Assembly (NCBI GenBank): GCA_016987375.1
Contig: PJRA01000473.1
Span: 1,625,180-1,689,179, forward strand
Source of the DNA: Brachionus koreanus
Lineage: Eukaryota > Rotifera > Eurotatoria > Ploima > Brachionidae
DNA: 64,000 bases
Direction of reading: 5' to 3'
Part shown: positions 8,640 to 21,660 of the stretch, one piece after another
Layout: each line of letters begins with the position of its first letter
Position numbering within the stretch: position 1 is the stretch's first letter
Notes under the pieces: generated by a model
The model's database searches: none
Told to the model about the DNA's origin: nothing
What the model saw: the letters and a program-made list of their open reading frames with translations, nothing else
Program-made: the position numbers and the translations under genes

Positions 8640-11600
8640 TTAACTAAAATTCAATTTAACATGAGTTGAATCAGCTTTTTGCGGAGTGTGTAAGTTATTA
8701 AACGAATCATTCAACGATGACCTGCTATTGAACGAATCTGTAGATTGAGAATAAATTCCAAACATGTCCACAAATTCAACCAAGCATTCGTACAAAAAAT
8801 CGTATTGTTCGAATGTTTCGATCATTCGGGGACGTTGTGTTTTCAATTTTTTAACAGTTCTGCACACGTCAATAAATTGCTCGTTCTTAAACTCATAAAG
8901 CAATATGTTCAATGCACAAAATACAGAACAATTGGCACCGCCTCCATGTGCGTGCACAGCCACCCTCGATCTTTCATATCTGGCTCCAGTTTTTTGAACT
9001 TGTCCTATCAAATCAAGAATACAAGCTTTGTTAGCCGGAATTCGACCCTCAAACCATTCTTCATTTAGAACAAAGTGAGTCACATACATCTTGGAAGTTC
9101 CCGAATACTTAAAAAAATTAATTTTTTTTTTAATTTAAAATTTTTTCTAAAATAAAAAATACTAAAAAATTTTAAAATTTAAAAAATTTTTCTAAAACTA
9201 AATTAAATACTTTCTGCTCAATTATTTCAAATTCGCGTCTAATTATCATTCCATTGAACAAACTCTCTTGATTAGCTTGACTTGAATTGTTTACCAATTG
9301 AATAACAAACTTAACACAATCACATTCACAATTTCTTATGGGTTGTTGATCAGTAGGCCAGTATGTAAACTCGTTCTCAAGACTCTTATTCAAAGCAACT
9401 ATTATCTTGCATTCATATTCAGTAATCATTTTCCAAAATTCGAATTCAGTATGCTGCATTGGATCCTGAGTGATTATTAGTTCATTGTTGATCTCGAATC
9501 CGCGTATCATTGTGGCATTAATGTAAGACGAGCCGTTTAGATTAGACAAACGAATGCGATTTTCGTCATAACAAATACAGTCCAAATTTCTATTTCTATG
9601 CTTGTTATCATTGCTGAAAGCTTCTCTAGCTTGATTATTTGGATAGAAAGCGGTGGTCAATTTTTCGAACTCAATCTCCATTTTGGTCTTGGTTCCATTC
9701 TGTCCAGATTCTTTTAAACTTTTGTAATAGGACACTAGATGAGACACGTCTATATCGGTGAATCCATACAAGCAATATTCATAAAGTGCTTCGTGAATGA
9801 ATATATACTGCTTTGAAGTTTGCACCAAATATTGTCTTCTAGTTCTAATTTTGCTTATAAAGCCGAAAATATCAATTTTTCCTTCTGTGTTTATTTTTTC
9901 CATCATTGCATCCAAAGTAATGTAAGTGCCAGTGCGGCCAACTCCAGCACTGCAATGAACAACAATGGGATACTGATAAGTCAAATGATTTCTATTCACA
10001 TCTCGGATTAGATGAAGAATGCTAATTGGATCTGTGCTTGGCGTGTCTTTGTCAGGCCATTCTGGATAGTAGTATTGATTGACAGTCAAAATTTTTCTTG
10101 TCGAAATACTATTAGGTGTATTCAAGATGGTAGTCATTGTAATATTTTTATTATTATTTATTTTGACTAAATCAAACGTTCGTTTGATATAGTCCCCGCA
10201 TTTTTGCTGATCTTTAAAAGTTATTTCGAAGTCGCCATAGACTTCTGGCATATTGATCTTGTCCGGCCAATATTGGGTGCATCGTTCGACGCCTTTTTCG
10301 ACCAGCTTGGTCAGCATCACAATCGCTGACACTCTGTATTGATAAACCATTCTCCAAAAGTCGTTTATGGTTTCCTTTTTAGGACCTTGTGTGGCTATAA
10401 ATTTCTTATCATGACTATAACCCTGGACAAAATTGGCATTTATGTAGTCTGTTTCGCTATAGTAATCGCTCATCGATTCAGTTGAAATGGACAAGTTGTT
10501 CTGGGAACAAACATCTAATATAACTCTACTGTCATCATAGGCTTTTATGTCTAAAAACCTGTTTTTTAGCTCATTTGACATGAGCTGAGATGCATAACAA
10601 GTCTTGAAATCTCGATAGTCCGGCAAATTTCTGTACTCTTCGTCCAATATTAAATCTCCATTAGCGTGCTTTACTAGCCAAATGTTGGTCATTTCGCCAC
10701 GACTGAATTCTCCAGGCAAAACAAAATCACTACTTCCTTTATTAAATAAAAATAATTTTTTTTTTAAATTTTTTTATTTACTTAATTTTAGACTAAATAA
10801 ATTTAAAAAATTTTTTTTTCAAATTAATTTATCATGTTGAATCATGTTAAATAATGCGTTATTTAAAAATGTGGATATTTTTGATTTTAGCATCTTAGCA
10901 ATTCTACAATTTTAACACTAGAAAGTTCGGCTGATTTCTCATTAAAATTTCAAATAAAGTTATTAAGATAAATTAAACATTTTCTGAGAAAATTTGTTTA
11001 TTTTCAACAAAATTACAATCAAGATTTTTAGCTAATAAAAGTCATTTTTTAAAATTTTATTTCTATGTGATAAAAATCAAGTTTCAGTTTTTCAAAAAGG
11101 GGTCTAAAAACCCCTCGGACGTTCTAGTGTTAAGTCATATTAAATGTAATAATAAACAGAATTGAATTCTCCTCGAAAATGTTATGTTTAAATATTCTTT
11201 TGTTTGATTTTAAAAAACTTTAAATAAAATTTTGGTACTGCGACGTCATCATTGGAGAAAGCTAAATAAAATCTGATCGGAAAACCATTTTTCAGAAAAA
11301 AAAATTTTAGCTCTTAGTAAAAAAAATCAAAACTATTATCTAAAATCGTCTAATTTAGCTTTCCATCAATGCATGTTGTTTTAAAAGTAACATGAAACTT
11401 GGTCAATAAATTTTTTCTAAAATTATTTTTGAAAAATTACAAAAAATTATTTTGTAAAGGATTTATTGGTTTAGTACAATTAAAAAACTGTTTTCCAAAA
11501 ACTAAAGTTTTTTTAACTTTTATTTTTCTCTTTTATTTTTGTGAGGAATACAAAATAATTGTTTTTTTTTTAATTAGTGATAAAAATTTTGTGCTGTACA

Positions 11601-14600
11601 AAAAAATTTATTCTAAAATAAAAATTATAAAATATTTTTTTACAAATTTATCTACCTCAATTTATTAAATAATGACCAATTGGTGACTACAATAACCAAA
11701 TGCAACATAATATAATACTCTCAAAAAACAAAGAAGGCATTATCAGCTTTCTGAAATGCTAAAACGGGGCAATTATAAATGTGCTTTTCAATGTTAGAGC
11801 TTCCAAACCAATAAATTCTTATTCTACGACCTCTTTTCTACTTAGATCAGACTTTTATTTTCTTCTATTATTCTTTGAACTGTCAAAAATTGAAAAACAA
11901 AATGTTGTAACCAAATAAACCACATTTATAACTACCCCATTTTACGTTAGATATTTTTTCACATTTAATGATTAACACCAGAAGCCAAAAGCACTAAGAT
12001 AAACGCCAATACCCTTTGTCTATTGGAAAGTGAAAATGTGCGCTTAAAGTAACAAGGCAGCAAAACTTGTTTAAAAAATTGAATATTGGTGATTCGCGCC
12101 TTCGAAGGAAGAAAATATTCGATAGGCGAGTCATCTCGATTAGATTGGTTGATCATATATTGATCATATGGTCCAAATCTTTCTACTTCTGATCATCATT
12201 TTTTCGCTCAATGGCTCTTTTTCTCAAAGAAAAACATTTTATTAGCCAAGACCATGTTGAAGAAGAATGTTGTCAATGTAATAAGAGAGAAATGAAACTG
12301 CTCTCTGATAAATGGCTTATAAGATTAAAGAGCATGATGGTTTATATTTTGAAAATTAAACAAGATTTCTTTTTTTTATTTATAAATTTTTAGAAGTTTA
12401 AAAAAAAAACGCAAAATTTTTTGACTCACCCTAATCATAAAATTTATAGAACTATTTTTTTTTGTATTTTTAAGCACAAATTAGATTTTAAAATGAGATA
12501 AACTTACCTAAAAAGTCGTCATACTTGGATCGTAAGTTGGTTGAGGGAACAAATGAATGCTGATTTGGATTAAGCTGAGCAGCTTTTTGAAATTTAGAAG
12601 GCTTGTGTCTTAGAATACTTAGTGTAACAAGAATAGCTATTAATCCAATTAAAAAAACGCAAGATATAATGCATAGAACAATGATGGTCCATAGAGCTAT
12701 TCCGTCACGTGATTTAATGTCTGACACGTGGGCACTTTTGGGCGCTTTTGTTTGAATAGGCTCAGTTGGAAAAGTTGCCAAAAACAATTCAGTCTGATTA
12801 TCACCAATTTTGAACAAAAAAAACAATTGATATAAATTGGATGGCTCAATTAAATCTTGGTCTATGTGTTCATAAACAAAAGAGCTTGAATTGGATTTAT
12901 TGTTTGAATCAGTTGAAACAAATTTATTGTCTAATTTTCCTATGAGAAAAACTCTACTTGAATTTCTTATCCCTCCATTGTATAATTTGCTAACTAAACA
13001 AGGCTCAAATAAAGTTGTTTCGTTTGAACAAATTTCAGTTGTATAGTACAAATACTTTAAGTATTCCTGATCGCGAAGATCTTCCAGTTTAAACTTATCA
13101 CTTTGATTGTACATTTTCATATTTCCAAGCTTAACCATCAATAAATTAGTATCAATTACAGCACCATTTGTTTCATCTATTTCTGGAAAGTACACATTTA
13201 ATACTTGACTTGAATCAAATTTTGACTGAACGGCAAAGCTGCTGTATGTATGATAATCATTATCAGGCAGCCAAGGTTTTGTCTCAAAATTTACACTAAC
13301 CGATTTGAATTCAAAGTTAGATTGAGACAAGGGAGTCATATTTATCTCATAATTTGAGTTGTATTTCAAATTGTCAAGCTTTAGACCACATTTTGATTGA
13401 ACACAACTGAAACTAAAACTGCATTTGTTATCTCCTTTTAATGCATATAAACAAGTTTGTGTCAAATGTGTCTTTGAATTTTTAAGCTTAAATTTAATCG
13501 ATTTAAAATCATGCAAATCGGCTAAATCAAAATTTAAAAGCAAGCTATTCGAGTCAACAAGATTTTTGGTTAAATTTCTAATTTTCAAGCTTTCAAAGTC
13601 AAAGTTTGTTGTTAAATATTGTGAAGTTAAATCGCACTCTCTGCTAGAACAAGTTGATACACTTAGACTAAAATTAGTCGCATTTATGCCATTCAATTCA
13701 AGCCAGTTTGCTTGTGTTTTTAAATTGTTAGCAAATGAAGTATTGACCAAAAAAAGTTGATAATAAATTGGAGTTTTCCAAGTAACATTCACTCTTTTTT
13801 TGCTAAGAGTGTAAATTTTTAAATCTTGTATGGGATCAGGTCTGATACTAAACGAGATTAAATTCTTGAAATTTACATCGTCGTAACGATTGACTTGAGA
13901 ATGAATTTTGTAGCTTTTTCCTGAAATAAGATTTGTTTGGCTATAAACAAGCTCGTGTGTTGCATTAGACTGGTAAGTACGAGTCCTCACCACTTCATTT
14001 GATATCAAGTCAACCAAGCTAATTGAGAAATTATCAAATAGACCTTTGGGTAATTTAAATTCAAATGAAATAGAGCTATTCAGTTCGTTAAGTTTGAAAT
14101 TATGAATTGATAAATTGCTTGGATCGGTTGTTTGATGGGTCTGTTCACTTTCGATTATGGCAGATAGATTATTGTTAATAGCACTTTTGTTGCTTAAAAT
14201 CCAACAAGTATAATTCGATCCTGGTAAAAGATTTTTAAGAATAAAACTAGAAATCATTGCCTCGGTTCTTTGAAAAGTTTTCGAGAAATGTGAAAGAGAA
14301 GAATTGTTTTCATTCGATTTGCAAATTAGTTCGATTGAATCGTAGTAATATTTTGGATTGGTCCATGTCATATTTAATGCTGTCTGATTTATTTTTGACA
14401 ACTTTAAATTTGTTGCCGGCAACGGATCTAAATAAATTAAATTTTTTTTATTTATTAAATTTTTTAAAATTAAAAAAAATAAAAAATAAATTTTTAAGCT
14501 TGTTCGAAAATTGTTGATGCCTGGCAGCTTTTATTTTTGGTCTAGTTTCTAAATTAATAAAGCCTAAATGACTAGTTATTTTTGATTCTAAGTCATTGCA

Positions 14601-17490
14601 CTTAAATGTACGTCTGTAAGCTTCACCAAAAATTTTACAAAATAAATTTTAATTGACATATTTCACTTTAATTATTTATTTATTTGAAAAATACTTTGGA
14701 GTTTTTACTCCGGACAGTTTCGAGTCGCATATGCCCTCTTTTCAGTCCTCATGTTTGAAAATTTTTAATTTTAAAATTAGAAAATGTCCATAAAAGAGGT
14801 TAAATTTTAAAAGCAACAAAAAACTTCTAAAAATAAAAATAGCTAAATAAAGGGTAGAGTCAATAAAATAAGAAGAAAAAGTTTATTTTGAGTTTGTTTT
14901 TGCTGCAATGTTGTCAATGTATCAAATGTATTTCACTTAAAAGTTTTAAATAACTTAATAAATTACCTTACTCGATTGTGTAATTGCTACCATATATTTA
15001 AACATATGTATCCTGTTAATCTCTATTTCATTTTATCTACTTTTTAATATTTTTCTATCTCTTTCCTTTTTTAAATTATATTCACTATATTTTATTTTGA
15101 TTTTAAATTTTTTAAAGCAGCATTAGCTTGGTACAGCAAACAAATAAATAAATAATTTTATATCTATGCCAAAAAAATTGACTCTGAACCAAAATCAAGA
15201 TAGAGCGTACTTCTTGACCTTGAAGAAATTCAAGATGTCCCGTATAATAAGATTCTACAGCAGCATTCAAATCATAAATTTTGTTTGTTTTTAGAATTAA
15301 GTTTTTTTTTCTATTGATATAAATATATTTATCCTCAATTTAAATATTTATTTTAAATTTTAACAAAAAAATAATAATTATTTTAATAAAATGAAAATAC
15401 TAGGAAAACAGCTTTGGTAGCTAGATACAGCGAAGACTAGATTCATTTTCAAAGACATAGTCGGTATTGGTGAAGATACATGATTAGGACAAAATATAAA
15501 CAAAGTATGAGAGAGTTACGGCTAAGACAAATTCAGGATAATTTAAATACGATTAATTCTGTAATAATATAATAATAAATATTAAAGCTTTTTTTTTAAA
15601 TATTAAAACCAAGTTTTGTAAATGCTACATGGAACATAATTAATAGTTGCATCATTAAGAACATTCTGGTTAAATTCTACACATTTAATATGATTCAAAA
15701 TTCAAATTTTGACTTTGAGAGAGACTTGGCACATCATTAGGCTCTAATTATTGATGCAATTATGAATGCTGTATTTAACAGAATTAGTTAAAAATCTTTA
15801 GAACAAGAGTTACAAGCTTATTTGGCGTTAAATTATGTTCTATTTAATTATTTTTTTCCAAAAGGCAAATCTGAAATTCTAATGATTTTCTTCAAAAGCC
15901 TATTTAATAGTCACCTTGGTTATAACAGTCTCGTTTTGATGATAGCCTCCTGCAAAATTAAAACGCATATCAAAAGGGTCCAGAACATAATTCTAAAAAT
16001 CATTGGTATCACAACAAATAAGAAATTGTACAGCATCCAAGAAGCAAATGAGCGTATCGAAACAATGTGTATAAGAAAATTTTCTAAAATGCTTGCTGAT
16101 CCTTATAACTCTTTATCAGAGATGAATGTCGACCGCTCTAATTCTTCAATTCAATTTAATTTAAAAAAAAAAAAAACTATTAATGCATAAAGTAATTCAC
16201 TAAATAGTACTGTAATGTAAACAACGAAGTATGTCATTTACTGTGTCATTTAAATTTATTTAATAAACTAAACTTTAATTTTATTTTAATTATTTTAAAT
16301 AAATCTAAAACTTTTCTGGCGTTTATTTACTTAGCTTCAAAAACGAATGTTAAATTTAATAACAAACCAAATCTATTGCGTACAATGTAGATGAGAAAGA
16401 TCATTGATATCACTTTGCCAAAATTGGCTGTAAAAAGTAGAAGACTTCCACTATTTGGGACATGAAAAGATGCAAAGCGCTAGAACATCGCGAATGGAAA
16501 AGTATGGACAAAATTTGCAGATTAAAACATTTTCGAGGCATCATTCCTACCCAAACTATGAATTGTAGTAACATTTCTAAACTTTTGAAAAAGAATTGTA
16601 ATTTCTAAAATTGCACTGAAAGTTAATTGCGTATTTAAAATGTTTTGATCATTTTTGAAAAATGAAATTTGATCAATAATTTAACTTTGCCGTGAATAGA
16701 CTATATCCAACTAGAGATACATGTTCATTTTCAAGTCTTAAGTTCTTTTTTGTTAAGAAAAACTATCATTTATTTTAAAAAACAAAACTATTACGGCTTA
16801 AACAATGAAAGTGTATATAATGTCAAAAGTAGTTGTAATTTTTTTTTTCATTTTTTTTTAAGAACAAACGAATAAACTCTTACCTTCTAAAAAAAATATG
16901 CTATCATCGATCTGATTGTTCTCAGATTGAGCAATAGAAAAACATGTAATAAAAACTCCAGGCTTTGGTAAACTCTCTTTGTTTTGAGCACTAAGAATTA
17001 CTGAATCATGCATGTAAGTTGAATTTGAGAACATGTTATTTTGTTTTTGAGACCATATTTGATTGTCTATAGATGTACAATTAATATCAATATTGTAATC
17101 GTTAGGATTGGCATCAAGCTCAGTATGATTTGATCTTATCGTATAATCTATAGTGAACTCATTTTCAGTTTTGTTGAAAATAATTTTTGTTAATTTAAAT
17201 TCTGTTAAATATATTAAAGGCTTTGGTAATGTGGTGGGTATGGTAGATGTCAGATTGATAGTTTGATCCGGTCTACTAAAATTTGATAGCTCATTGTTGT
17301 TGAGAATACTTTTTTTTTCAAATATTTTGTCTATGGATTGATTAGTTAGATTTTCATCTAAAATTGAATCATTAAATTGAGTCGAAAAATTTGAAACCGT
17401 GGTTGAGATATTTGTTTGAGCATAAATCGAAACGAGCAGAGTAATAGTGATTGTTAATTTTGATAAACATTTCTTGCAGATCATTATCAT
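8640..17490 (-). CDS. receptor-type protein tyrosine phosphatase, FN3 ectodomain, tandem PTP domains, 1506 aa
   Basis: Four exons join in phase: 17490-16884, 14427-12508, 10736-9211 and 9107-8640. Exon 1 encodes a signal peptide and a Ser/Thr/Asn-rich region. Exon 2 holds fibronectin-III-like modules (starting DPLPATNLKLS) with more than a dozen N-glycosylation sequons, then a membrane helix at about residues 781-805. The cytoplasmic part has domain D1 with the KNRF motif, WPD loop (Asp about 1071), the active-site loop HCSAGVGRTG (Cys about 1104) and the Q loop. Domain D2 follows, with VHAHGGGANCS in place of the active loop and WFEG in place of WPD, so it should be inactive. Substrate: phosphotyrosine proteins at the plasma membrane. 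FN3-only plus tandem PTP resembles the CD45 (R1) layout, but a LAR relative that lost its Ig domains is equally possible. Introns 1 (2456 bp) and 2 (1771 bp) hold transposon debris; intron 3 is 103 bp. Confidence 0.9.
10912..11133 (-). mobile_element. TTAA-flanked miniature element (piggyBac-like MITE), copy 1
   Basis: Bounded by TTAA on both sides. Inside lie inverted ends beginning CACTAGAA (left CACTAGAAAG, right CGTTCTAGTG). The interior matches the copy at 52087-52296 read in the opposite direction, for example GGCTGATTTCTCATTAAAAT and the CCCCTCGGACGTTCTAG end. It lies in intron 2 of the receptor phosphatase and has no coding capacity. The TTAA target site and short CAC... ends fit the piggyBac superfamily; no transposase is present to prove it. 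Confidence 0.8.
11134..12507. other. remainder of RPTP intron 2
   Basis: AT-rich intron sequence. Two frames of about 60 codons (11965-12156 minus and 12211-12393 plus) are open but resemble nothing I recognise. Confidence 0.4.
14428..15009. other. RPTP intron 1, distal part, with a possible LINE 3' end
   Basis: At about 14660-14725 the minus strand reads a GGAGTAAAAACTCC hairpin followed by an AAATAAATAAATAA tail. This is the same layout as other LINE 3' ends in this window, so an antisense LINE tail is possible. Otherwise AT-rich with nothing recognised. Confidence 0.35.
15010..15165 (+). mobile_element. LINE 3' end with A-rich tail
   Basis: A T-rich segment is followed by GCATTAGCTTGGTACAGCAA and an AAATAAATAAATAA tail. 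This matches the 3' ends at 34070-34112 (plus) and 41085-41140 (minus), which carry GGAGCTTA(A/T)GCTCG before the tail. It lies in RPTP intron 1, antisense to the gene. Confidence 0.5.
15822..16195 (+). mobile_element. LINE reverse-transcriptase C-terminal fragment
   Basis: The open frame includes KTHIKRVQNIILKIIGITTN and EANERIETMCIRKFSKML, typical of the thumb and C-terminal part of jockey/CR1-type reverse transcriptases. There is no catalytic box and no start. It lies in RPTP intron 1, on the strand opposite the gene. Bases 16196-16857 next to it are AT-rich with nothing recognised. Confidence 0.6.
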
Positions 17491-17771
17491 TTGGTCTCAA
17501 TTTAAATTTAATTTTGAGTTCAATCAGATTATATCATATTATCTTTAAATAAAAATCATCATTAATCATCAAATGTTATCTAAATCCAATTAATAAATCA
17601 AGTGATTTTGAACTACCACTGTTTTTCGTTATTAATTAAAAAGAAAAAAATTTATTTATAATTTTATTTTCAATTAGTTTATACATTAATACATAAAAAA
17701 TGAACATGTTTTAAGGATACTTAACAATGTTACCACAGTTTAATACATTATGTAAATAGATTCAAATTATT

Positions 17772-18078
17772 CTAGCTGTTTACTGATTCACATGCATCAA
17801 TCCATTCATTGTATACGTCTATTGGCTCTGTTAAATCTATTCAAAATTTAAACAAGAGATAAAAAGGCATTGAAAAATCAAAATGGCTTACAGTTGATGA
17901 CCGTTTGAAAATCTTCCGAGCATACACTACAGCGAATGTGGGCTGTATTCTTATCAAGTTCCATTTTGACATCGCAAGATTTTTCATGATTGCAAAAGGG
18001 ACAAGTGAATACTTTCTCAAGCGGCTGGGTCATTTTTCTTTTCGGTGGAGCTTTCCTCTTACTCTTTCGTCTAGCCAT
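17772..18078 (-). CDS. ELOF1: transcription elongation factor 1 homolog (Elf1 zinc ribbon), 83 aa
   Basis: Exons 18078-17892 and 17836-17772 join across a 55-bp intron (phase 1) to give 83 residues, the usual length of animal ELOF1. The basic N-terminus [15 protein letters not shown] is followed by a four-Cys zinc ribbon (CPFC at about 26-29 and CSVC at about 50-53). The C-terminus after the splice is [17 protein letters not shown], the conserved Elf1 ending. ELOF1 binds elongating RNA polymerase II near the DNA entry site and helps elongation and transcription-coupled repair; this role is from the family. It reads in the same direction as the receptor phosphatase, whose start lies only 281 bp beyond the ELOF1 stop, so the phosphatase promoter must be short or overlap this gene. 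Confidence 0.96.
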
Positions 18079-20329
18079 TGTATGCGAATTTCAAAGCTTT
18101 TTTTTTCTGTTAACAAAAAAGAGCATATTAAATTAGGTTAAGAACAATATGATAATTATTTATGTGTGTGTGTGTTTTTTTTAGTGAATGCCTTGTTGAA
18201 AAAGTAAGCTAATCGATTTGACCTCTATTAGCTCTTTTAAACAGCAAACATATTTGAAAAGATCCTATTTAGGCGATTCGTTTACCATTCTATTTAAAAT
18301 AAGTGCTAATTTTTGTATTTAATTTTTAATTATAGAAAAAAATATTTAATCAGTGGAATAATCAAACGTAAAAATAGTACTATTATTTGATTTATCTTAA
18401 ATTCTGTAGTTATGAAATTTAAATTATAATATTCTATTTAATTAATATACACAATCTTTTAATGACCCAAATTTTGTCTTATTTTTTATTGAATTATTTT
18501 TTGTATCTAATCAATTAAAGAATGACTATCTGCAACGTACAAAATTATTGAAAAAATTGAAAATTTTGGATTAATTTGTTTAGAAATAAATTTTTTAAAT
18601 GTGATTATTGTGCTTCTAGGCGTATTTTTTCATATAAGTAAGCATCTTTGCTTTAATTAATCAATGTTCTAAATTATTTTTGTTGAGCTTGAAAAATTCA
18701 AAAGGTTTGCTTGAAATATAAAGACTAATTTGAGATATTTAGAAAAATGAAAGACTTGACTATCCGTTGATTTGAAGTTAAAATATTCTATTAAAATTCT
18801 AATCATAATTTAAAAATACTTGAATGAAATCTTTAAAATAAATTAAAAGTTTGTTTTTCTATATCGTTTTTTTTTCTTAATCAAAATAAATAAAATTTGT
18901 GAAATTTTGAGTTGAAAAGTTATAAATAAATCAAAGAAAAAAATAATCTAATGATTTTTATGGATTTAATAGAAAAAAAGAATACTTAGAACTCTTATAG
19001 CTCTATCGACTAATTGAATGCATCATTTGAAAAAAATAAATAGTCAAATTACCTTGATTAGCTGAATGAATCTAGTTAGATTGCAAAAAAAAAACATTGT
19101 AATGTATTCGAGATCATTTGATGATTTTGTATTTGAGCTAAAATGAAATGTTTTGTTTAGCATAAATAAAAAGAAAAAATTCTAAATAATTTATTGTATG
19201 TAAATATAATTAATTGAAGAAAATGCATTCATTCTTTATTGAATACAAATTTATTGTGTTGTTATATAATTAGAATTTGTTGGAAAAATAATAAATATAT
19301 GAAAGCTGTGTCAAATGTAAATATTTTGAAATGTCAGTGTTAAAACAAAATACAAATGAGTCACATTTAGGAATCGTTGAATAATAAGGAGGCATTTTAT
19401 TTTTGGATATGAAAATTATCCCATCTAAAAAAAGTTAATCCTAAGCCTTTTCGTTAGAAAAGCTACTCTATTTTGATTTGTGAAAACAAAGTTTATTATT
19501 CGATCAAAAAGATGTGATATTAATTTAAGATAAAAACAATTTGTTTTTTCCTCAATGAAGCTCTTCTAAATTCAATTTAAACTTTTATGTTTAAAAACCA
19601 TGTATCTTTGAAAAAATAAACTAGTCTCAAAGCGTATCTCAATTTTTTATTCATTAATCAAATTCTTACAAACAAAAATTTTGTATTAACTATGTATATA
19701 TTATTTTGATATTGTAAATCTTCACTTGATTTCTAAATACATAAATTTAACTAATCCAAAAAGCTCTCGTACTAGCTAAGAATAAATAATTTCAATTGAT
19801 AATGATATATAATTTCAAAACTAATTATTTATTTTTGTAAGCTTAAATTTCAAAAAGGATATGGGGAAAAATGAAAAAAAAATCAAAAATTTCAATTTTA
19901 GAATTTATATTTGTAGTTAAAAGATTTTGACTAGCTGAATATAAAAATATCAATAATTTGAAGATGGGAACTTAAAATAAATTTAAAAGCTCAAAGTTAA
20001 AATCAATTAATTAATTAAAAAAAATTTAGAGACTAAACTTTTTTCAGTTCATTTTGGATGAGGATTAGAAACAAAAAAAAAAGAGATTAAAATACATAAA
20101 AAATGTGATAGACGCAAAAAATAAATAATTTTATCAAAAAGTTGAAAAACACTTAAGTCAAATAAAAAAATGTCAATAACACATAAAAAATATTTTATCA
20201 TGTAATTCTTATCTATTAATAGAGAGGTTACAACGCATATAACCTAATCTTTTTCATACCAATAACCTGCTTTTCTCTTTTTCGATTTTGACCTTGAATT
20301 AAATTTTCGATAGAAAACACCGGGAAAAC
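18079..20329. other. 2.2 kb AT-rich intergenic DNA
   Basis: There is a short GT run near 18165. I see no open frame of note and no repeat of other parts of the window. The first ~100 bp should contain the ELOF1 promoter. Confidence 0.5.
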
Positions 20330-20990
20330 AAGTGGAATCTCATTAACAGCACCCGACAAGATGAGTGCAGACAGCACTGTCTAAGAAGAAAATACAACTG
20401 CAATTAGTGCACTCGGTAAAAAAACAATCATGATTAATTTCATCATCATTATCCACTTGAACACGCTTTATTGACTCCATTTTTTTTTAGCATTTTTTTT
20501 TGGCTTTAGCACTCTTTGAAATTACATAATCTTCACAAATTCATGACTCTAGTTTCACTACTTTTTCGAAAATTTCGAAAACTGGCAATAAATTGAATTT
20601 GATTTGGTTAGTAAAATGGCTCTTGATTTTATTGTTGTACGACTCAATCGGACTATTCGTCATTGCATAACCCGGGGGAGTCATGAAAAGTTGTCAGTTG
20701 TTAAAAGGTGAGTCAATCCACTGTTTTTTAAAGTACTTGTAAAACTGCTTCAAAGATGTTTTTTTTGACCATTTATGTAGAAGGCTGTTTTTCTTAGTTT
20801 GATAACCTTATTGTTGCTTAGAACAATGTAAAGAACGAATATCATCAACGACTTGATCTATCAAATTCATCGGAATCATTTTTTTATTTTTATTGATCTT
20901 AAATTAAACAATAAACTAATTAGTTAATTATTGAGAAAAACTCACGTTAGCCTTCAAATGATACCAAGTTGGAGTGTGACACTCCGAGTG
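20330..20990 (-). pseudogene. MULE-like transposase relic with SWIM zinc finger
   Basis: Pieces of one protein can be followed on the minus strand despite stops and shifts. CHTPTWYHLKANV lies at about 20985-20946, YKYFKKQWIDSPF near 20735, PPGYAMTNSPIESYNNKIKS near 20690-20630, and a SWIM-type CxCx8CxH (CSCIFFLDSAVCTH) near 20400-20350. The order W-H-L-K-A, then PPGYAxTNNPxES, then SWIM is that of the C-terminal half of animal MULE transposases. Several in-frame stops show it is dead. Confidence 0.75.
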
Positions 20991-21534
20991 TCTACAAAAG
21001 TATTTTGATTAATCACATTAATTAAAAAAATCCCGTTGATATAAAATACTCATTATCACAGGAGAAAGTTGGAAAACAATTAATTGTGTCTATAATTAAA
21101 CCAATTTCATTTTATTCAAAACAAATACCTTTTGACATAAATTTATTCGGCATTTTACTTTGATCTGTTTTTGCCATGTTTCCATTGAATTTCAACCATT
21201 TTTCATTTACTATCACTCTAAAGGTTTTTCTTGTCATATCCAATGGATTAATTTTAGATTCTATTTTCTTTATTTATTGAGATTTTTTTTTAATTCATAC
21301 ATATTTTATTTTATTGCATCCATTCCAACCACATCATTAGCAAACTTTAACTATTGATGCAATTTTAAACTTTGCATTTACAGAACTTACAAAACGAGAC
21401 AAATTGACGAAAGAAGACAAAGAAGATGGCTAGAAACAAAAAGTATTCTGAGAGGATTCAGCTTCAAAAAATTTAGAACCAAAGCGTCAGCACATTTAGC
21501 TAACAATCAACCCAGGCAAACCGCTTCACATGTC
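20991..21534. other. no gene recognised; possible further transposon debris
   Basis: A plus-strand open stretch near 21385-21540 is basic (DERRQRRWLETKS) but matches nothing I know. It may be a further piece of the surrounding elements. Confidence 0.35.
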
Positions 21535-21660
21535 TTCAATTTGTTCTTTTGAATAGTTCGTCATTTGTTATTGCATCAGGCCAGTGTATTTTTAGAATTC
21601 TTCTTAAGCTACAAATGTGGAATGTATTAATACTTTTTCTGCCTATTTGAATTAAAAAAG
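21535..21660 (-). mobile_element. LINE reverse-transcriptase C-terminal fragment, inverted copy
   Basis: The minus strand reads GRKSINTFHICSLRRILK followed by IHWPDAITNDELFKRTN. This is the same protein segment as in the plus-strand copy at 22440-22540, so the two form an inverted pair about 800 bp apart. Confidence 0.75.

Noticed and set aside
9298..10011. Plus-strand open frames opposite the phosphatase
   Set aside because: They lie antisense to well-conserved PTP domain coding sequence and show no motif of their own.
11399..11668. 89-codon open frame in RPTP intron 2
   Set aside because: Non-ATG start, Phe/Lys/Ile-rich composition expected by chance in AT-rich DNA.
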